64,000 nucleotides of DNA from Pararge aegeria (lineage: Eukaryota > Arthropoda > Insecta > Lepidoptera > Nymphalidae): contig NC_053197.1 of the NCBI RefSeq assembly GCF_905163445.1, positions 10,478,001 to 10,542,000 of the forward strand, in the 5' to 3' direction. The notes beneath the pieces were generated by a model. The model did no database searches. It was not told where the DNA came from and was given only the letters and a program-made list of their open reading frames with translations. Made by a program: the position numbers and the translations under genes. Of the stretch, positions 59,712 to 64,000 are shown in pieces. How positions within the stretch are numbered: position 1 is the first letter of the stretch; each line of letters begins with the position of its first letter.

Positions 59712-59905
59712 TCATCATCAACACATTACTCTCCTCTCAGAAAGAGGGTTTAGGCCGTAGTCTACCACGCTGGCCAAGTGCGTATTGGCAGACTTCACAC
59801 GCCATTAAGAACATTGGAGGACATGAAGAACTCTCAGGTATGCGGGTTTCCTATCGATGTAATGTGTTTGTTACCTCACCGTTAAAGCAAGTGATATTTA
59901 AATTG
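59712..59905 (-). mobile_element. SINE A, 5'-truncated
   Basis: tatcatcatcaacacattac, gtagtctaccacgctggcca, agacttcacacgccattaag, aggtatgcgggtttcctatc and ttaaagcaagtgatatttaa. Confidence 0.72.
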
Positions 59906-60439
59906 ATAAAATTAAATATTAAAATGTATATAAATGTATTTCAATTTCACCGATTTATATTCAAGTGCTCGAAATAACTTCTTCCAAACTCAAATCACAA
60001 CAAAATAAAATTTTCTTGAGCAACATTTTTCTATCGGACAAAACACCAAAAGTGTCACAATCAACTGAACTTCCCAAAGAAATTAATGTTTCCCAAATTA
60101 AATGAAAGTCCAGTTGAGCCCTTACAAAAGTTTGTGCAAGTAAATCAAACCTTTTTATTTTATAATTAAAAGTTTTCGTTTGTTTGCCGAGAGTTTTAAA
60201 ACTGTGTGATTTTCCATTTTGACGCATTTGCATTTGCGGGAGGGCGTTAACAACGAAGCTATTTTTAAGACTGCTAATTGAAGGGAACATTATACAGTTG
60301 AAGTGAAATCTTATAAGTGGTAGCTGGTTAAAATCTTTACTGTTGGACATGTATTATGTCGGATAGAAGCAGGCGTTACCAATAACAGGGGAATATGCTC
60401 GCAAGACTTCGCTCAAGCTCTAACAGCATCCTGATTAAG

Positions 60440-60700
60440 ACAGCAACTGAGGCTCGGACTCCATCAGAGCGGAGACGAGACGAGAGGAGAGGAGATGTGA
60501 TTTAAGCAATCAATTGAATTTCGTTATTCTCGCATCTCGTCTTTGCTCTGCTTCAGTGGATATCACTGAGTGGAGATGTTGTATTTGTATGGCACGTATG
60601 CGGAGATGCGAGCTGTCCCTCTCAAGAGGAGACGGGATGAGATGTGAGCTGTGTGCAATGAGAGGCGTCGCTAGCTCCCCCCCATCGCATCGATGTGTTT
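60440..60700. repeat. GA-rich region with partial foldback
   Basis: gagcggagacgagacgagag on one side faces ctcgcatctcgtctttgctc on the other across about 40 bp. A second run (gcggagatgcgag…gaggagacgggatgagatgt) follows at 60600-60640. It resembles a non-autonomous element or an expanded purine tract. Confidence 0.45.
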
Positions 60701-60891
60701 TTGTTTGAGGTGGTATAGAGCTTTCAACTCTAGTTCTTTAGACTGTAGTTCCTCTTCTTCAAGTAAAACAAGATGCAGTTTTTGTAATAGTGACATGAAT
60801 GAGACGCCTGCCTTTCGTGACAGATCGCGCTAAACTGTGCGTTCAACTCGACATTCAACACTAGCCGCACGTAGGTCAAGTTTTTTCTAGC

Positions 60892-60919
60892 CACACACAC
60901 ACAGACACACACACACACA
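60892..60919. repeat. (CA)n microsatellite
   Basis: CA repeats interrupted once by cagaca. Confidence 0.9.
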
Positions 60920-60960
60920 GATAAGATTAAAATTTGGATAACTACGAGTATAATTAGATT

Positions 60961-61036
60961 TATGCCGCATATTTATATTAAAATACCCACCGGCTCAATG
61001 TCATGAACATTGGATGTGAATCAAATGTAATTTTTA
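60961..61036. repeat. Dispersed repeat, partner of 14078-14150
   Basis: Shares aaaatacccacc, tcaatgtcatgaacattgg and gaatcaaatgtaattttt with the earlier segment. Confidence 0.6.
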
Positions 61037-61055
61037 TTACTATTATTTTTTTTAC

Positions 61056-61252
61056 TACGACAATACACACATCGCCATCTAGTCCCAAAGTAAGCGTAGC
61101 TTGTGTTATGGGTACTAAGATGACTTATAAATATTTTTATAAATAATATACATTATACATAAATACTTATAATACACTTACACTGAAAAACACTTATGTT
61201 CATCACACAAATATTTTCCAGTTGTGGGCTCGAACCCACGGCCTTGGACTCA
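61056..61252 (-). mobile_element. SINE C, lacking the A box
   Basis: On the minus strand the sequence starts within the head (gagtccaaggccgtgggttc, B box intact as gggttcgagccc). The normal body follows, with a slightly shortened cactgaaaaacac section. The A-box end is replaced by AT-rich DNA. Confidence 0.82.
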
Positions 61253-61597
61253 ACATATTATTTATTATTATTATCTGATACCCTTTATATTTTACTACAA
61301 CACGAGAAAATCCATTTCACCCTAGGTTCATCATAAACCAAGCATAATATGTTAGGCTTTTTGCAAAGCTACAGTAGTCCGGGTAATCACAAAGCTTTGC
61401 GAGCGAAGTAGTTGCTTTTACTTGATTTGGATGGCTGTGAAAATACGGCTTAGCTCGACAAAGTTTGCGCTGGGTTGCTAATGCCGTGTTTAGCACTGAG
61501 TCATTATTAAAGCTTTGTTGTGTGGTGTTGCGGTTGAGTTCAGTGTGTGTGTTCCAACCTCTGAGTAAGTAAAGTAGAGACAACCATTGTTGTTAAA

Positions 61598-61812
61598 AGC
61601 CGATTGGCGCAGTGGGCAGCGACCTTGCTTTCTGAGTCCAAAGCTTTGGGCTCGATTCCCACAACTGGAAAATATTTGTGTGATGAAGATGAATGTTTTT
61701 CAGTGTCTGGATGTTTATCTGTATATTATGAGTATTTATGTTTATTATTCATAAAAATATTCATCACTCATCTTAGTACCTACTAGTAGAGTATTGTCGT
61801 AGTATATTATGA
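61598..61812 (+). mobile_element. SINE C with internal deletion
   Basis: gccgattggcgcagtgggca head, gggctcgattccc B box. The body ends at catcttagtaccta and resumes at gtattgtcgtagtatatta. The cataacacaagctacgctta…gatggcgatgtgt section is missing. Confidence 0.85.
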
Positions 61813-61854
61813 TATTATTACTATTGTAGGTAAAGCTATGTTCAAATGGTACTA

Positions 61855-62197
61855 AAATAGTTGTTACCAGCAACTGCGTCCGCGTTTATATTGGATTTCA
61901 AAAATCCCGTAGGAATCCCTTATTTTTCCGATGTCCTAGGATTCTAACTATTTCTACGCAAATTTTCACGAAGATAAGTTAAGCGGTCAAGCCGTGCATA
62001 GGTAACAAATGTTATTTTTTTAAATCCCGCGGCAACTTTTACCAGCAGCTTTTCTGGGATAATTATTATCCTATATCCGTATTACGGATGCAAGTCGCAT
62101 GTGTGCCAATTCCATCAAGATCTGTCAATGGTTAAGGTGAATATAGATAACAAACAAACAAACACATTTTCGCATTTATATTACCTATTAGTATAGA
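61855..62197 (-). mobile_element. Helitron-like non-autonomous element, nearly complete
   Basis: Low end aaaatagttgttaccagcaa, ctgcgtccgcg (reversed 3' terminus with degenerate CTAG). Interior ccgcggcaacttttaccagc, tgggataattattatcctat. High end aacaaacaaacaaacacatt, ttcgcatttatattacctat, tagtatag. Confidence 0.6.
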
Positions 62198-62659
62198 TAG
62201 CTTTCTTTTTAACAAATTAATAATTAAATAGAAATTTTTGTTCACTAAAACTGAGAGTACAAAGTCATGCTGCAATAGAACAACTAGTTTTCACAAAGTT
62301 GATGTAATAAAATATGTAAGATTTCAGTGTTCGTATTTCAACCTCAGAGTAAGGAATAGTGACAGAGGTGGTAAAGGCCACGTGAAGAGTATTTCCAAAC
62401 AAGCGTAAAACTTCGAAATGAAATAATAGTCAGTCACAAGCCAATGACAGGCAGCGCATACCCATACTGTTGGTTTAAGTTACAAATAAATACAAAAACT
62501 AATCTTCATTTATAATTATATTTGAGAAGATACTTTGAATGTTACATGTTAAAAAAGTAATGTACCAGCGCTATCTCATTCATTCTCGTTCATAGTTAAA
62601 AACTTTTCATAGCTTTAACATTTATACTATAAGTCATGGGCGTGCTAAAAATGTTTGAC

Positions 62660-62732
62660 TCGACCTGGGAATCGAATCTACCTCATGAACAATGTAGTCA
62701 AATATCCTCCATAACCACCGAGACGGTTTGAC
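62660..62732 (-). mobile_element. Orphan tRNA-like SINE head
   Basis: ctcgacctgggaatcgaatc (reversed B box) … cataaccaccgagacgg (reversed A-box side). No recognisable body follows. Confidence 0.4.
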
Positions 62733-63512
62733 ATATTTACGTCAATAGTTACTATAGTGATTGATACAAAGATTCATGTCTTCTCTTCACCCAACTTGTC
62801 TTCGTATCAATGGATACAAACTCTTTCTCCTCCATATAAGATTCCCTATACAAACCATAGTTCGAGGCTCTCTGTATTTTCCTCTCTCTGAGGTTTCAAC
62901 CTACTTCAATTATGGATATATTCATCGCGACGCAACGTAGATATCTTTTTTTTTAATTTATTCATACTGTTGCAATCGGGAATATATTCAATGTTTTTCA
63001 ATCAATAAATAACATTGAATGGTAATAGAGCTCTTTCAAAAGGTTAGTTTGCTTTAAAAAAAACACACACTCGTCAAAATATTTTCATGAATATAATTCG
63101 GATCCATGAATAAAGTAAGTTAGTTATGGCTGTAGTATTTTTTGTTTGAGATAAAATTGATTTACTAAAATAAATCTGAAAAACATTTTTAACAAATACT
63201 TTTACGATGGATGGAGTGCCGATTCTTTATTTGCACACAAAAAATACAGAAAAAGAATAAAAAAAACACAGACTTAGTAGCGATCTCTGCCAGGCAACCT
63301 TAAGATAAAGAAAACAAAAGAATAGCAGACTGCAGGATGTGCTTATATAAAAAAAAATGTATACTAATAAGTACATAATAAATATTAAAAACTAATAATA
63401 AACGAATATACGTTAACATATCATAACAACATTCATAACAGTAAATACTATTATTACAAGTCGTCCATTAATATAAACTGAAGTGATTTTTGACAGCTTT
63501 ATTAAATATATC

Positions 63513-63860
63513 AAGTGAAGCGAAGTGAGTGGTGTTGAGTTGCTCAGTAAGAAGATCGATAAATTTGTGTGTCTTAAAACGACTAAAATAGCGCTACTGG
63601 CTTATCAAGGATACGTTTCCTCGATATTACGATATGGCTTGGTTTTGTGGGGAAACACAACAGATGCCAACAAAGCTTTTTTTAAGCAGAAGTACGGCCA
63701 ATATGCCGAGCTGAAGCTTTAGACAGCAACTCACTATGCCGGGAAAACCATGTATTATCATTGCCAAGTCTTTATATTTATGCAATATATCATACTATTA
63801 AATATGATATACGAAAAAAAAAAATTCCAATTTATTCCCCACCGTATGTGAAATGTACCC
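63513..63860 (+). mobile_element. Jockey-like LINE reverse transcriptase, C-terminal remnant
   Basis: The frame from 63525 reads KIALLAYQGYVSSILRYGLV, then LWGNTTDANKAFFKQK, the 'AYxGYVxSxLRYGLxLWGN' block near the C-terminus of Jockey-type LINE reverse transcriptases. After QK the frame shifts. A second frame carries LSLPSLYIYAIYHT, which matches the next block of the family (…LTLPSLYIYE…). No upstream catalytic domain is present, so it is a dead 5'-truncated copy. Its 3' limit near 63860 is uncertain. Confidence 0.78.
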
Positions 63861-64000
63861 AAATAGGAAAAAGGAGGAGGCAGGGACTTTTTTCTAAAAA
63901 ATATTTTTGTATATCTATAACTTTATATAATAACCAGCCAGACTGCCATAAAAATCGCCGCTCACGACTTTTAGGAGAGTTATTTTTAACATACTTAGCG

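Larger units (their letters stand above)
25500..64000. other. 5' intron or upstream intergenic region of ASPP
   Basis: No exon of ASPP or any other host gene could be supported here. The vertebrate ASPP family carries an N-terminal ubiquitin-like/RA domain upstream of the coiled coil, but no matching coding was recognised, so the start of the gene is probably beyond 64000. Besides the listed repeats, I see nothing recognisable in 25500-25800, 25985-28065, 29780-31060, 32540-32630, 33400-34550, 35040-36575, 37025-38365, 41320-41940, 43510-44200, 47070-48147, 49265-51000, 51300-51705, 52020-53425, 53950-55130, 55600-56800, 59910-60440, 62200-62660 and 62735-63510. Confidence 0.6.

Noticed and set aside
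59961..60350. 129-codon minus-strand open frame, the longest in the window
   Set aside because: No recognisable domain or family resemblance, no flanking splice or promoter logic, and AT-driven codon use. Frames of this length are expected by chance in 64 kb.

Overview
This is animal nuclear DNA, almost certainly from a lepidopteran and probably a butterfly. It is AT-rich and intron-dominated. It is crowded with tRNA-headed SINEs, LINE 3' ends whose tails read like 'gcctacatgaataaa…ttgaatttgaat' or 'gcaataaagtgtttcttcttc', and short elements bounded by 'TC…CTAG', all patterns I recognise from butterfly and moth genomes. I see no bacterial-type operon, rRNA, true tRNA gene, CRISPR array or intact virus.

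The only host gene I can support is ASPP (apoptosis-stimulating of p53 protein; PPP1R13B/TP53BP2 family) on the minus strand. Three internal exons with consensus splice sites and matching phases are present: 25353-25499 (phase 0), 15095-15221 and 5529-5701. They join into 447 nt (149 codons) and encode the N-terminal half of the conserved coiled-coil region, just after where the ubiquitin-like/RA domain lies in vertebrate ASPP proteins. The rest of the gene (remaining coiled coil, proline-rich region, ankyrin repeats, SH3) must lie below position 1. The first exon(s) must lie above 64000, in an unrecognised stretch of 25500-64000, or not exist in this form.

Layout: 1-5528 is intron, with SINE and repeat fragments and a diverged 140-bp duplication. 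5702-15094 is a 9.4-kb intron with SINEs, a complete 438-bp Helitron-like element, LINE 3' ends and palindromes. 15222-25352 is a 10.1-kb intron with an I/Jockey-type LINE 3' end, a 674-bp hAT-type non-autonomous element with an 8-bp target duplication, SINEs, paired hairpins and an RTE-like LINE remnant close to the exon. 25500-64000 is 5' intron or intergenic DNA and is an archive of insertions: at least four tRNA-derived SINE families (called A, C, D and E here), an unclassified family B, RTE-like and Jockey-like LINE remnants, Helitron-like elements, a 448-bp MITE and several foldbacks.

The observations most worth a second look are two short-range duplicative copies. A ~604-bp block at 46459-47067 recurs at 48611-49214, where it sits between two 30-bp direct repeats of the target. 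A 180-bp block at 39832 recurs at 40768. I also see two nested insertions, one with an exact 12-bp target duplication, a 34-bp perfect palindrome inside a SINE, and a SINE subfamily with an extended 3' tail. I did not find a convincing new gene system. The window is best read as ASPP introns plus a mobile-element record. Family letters are labels for this window only, and family names are from memory without a database search.
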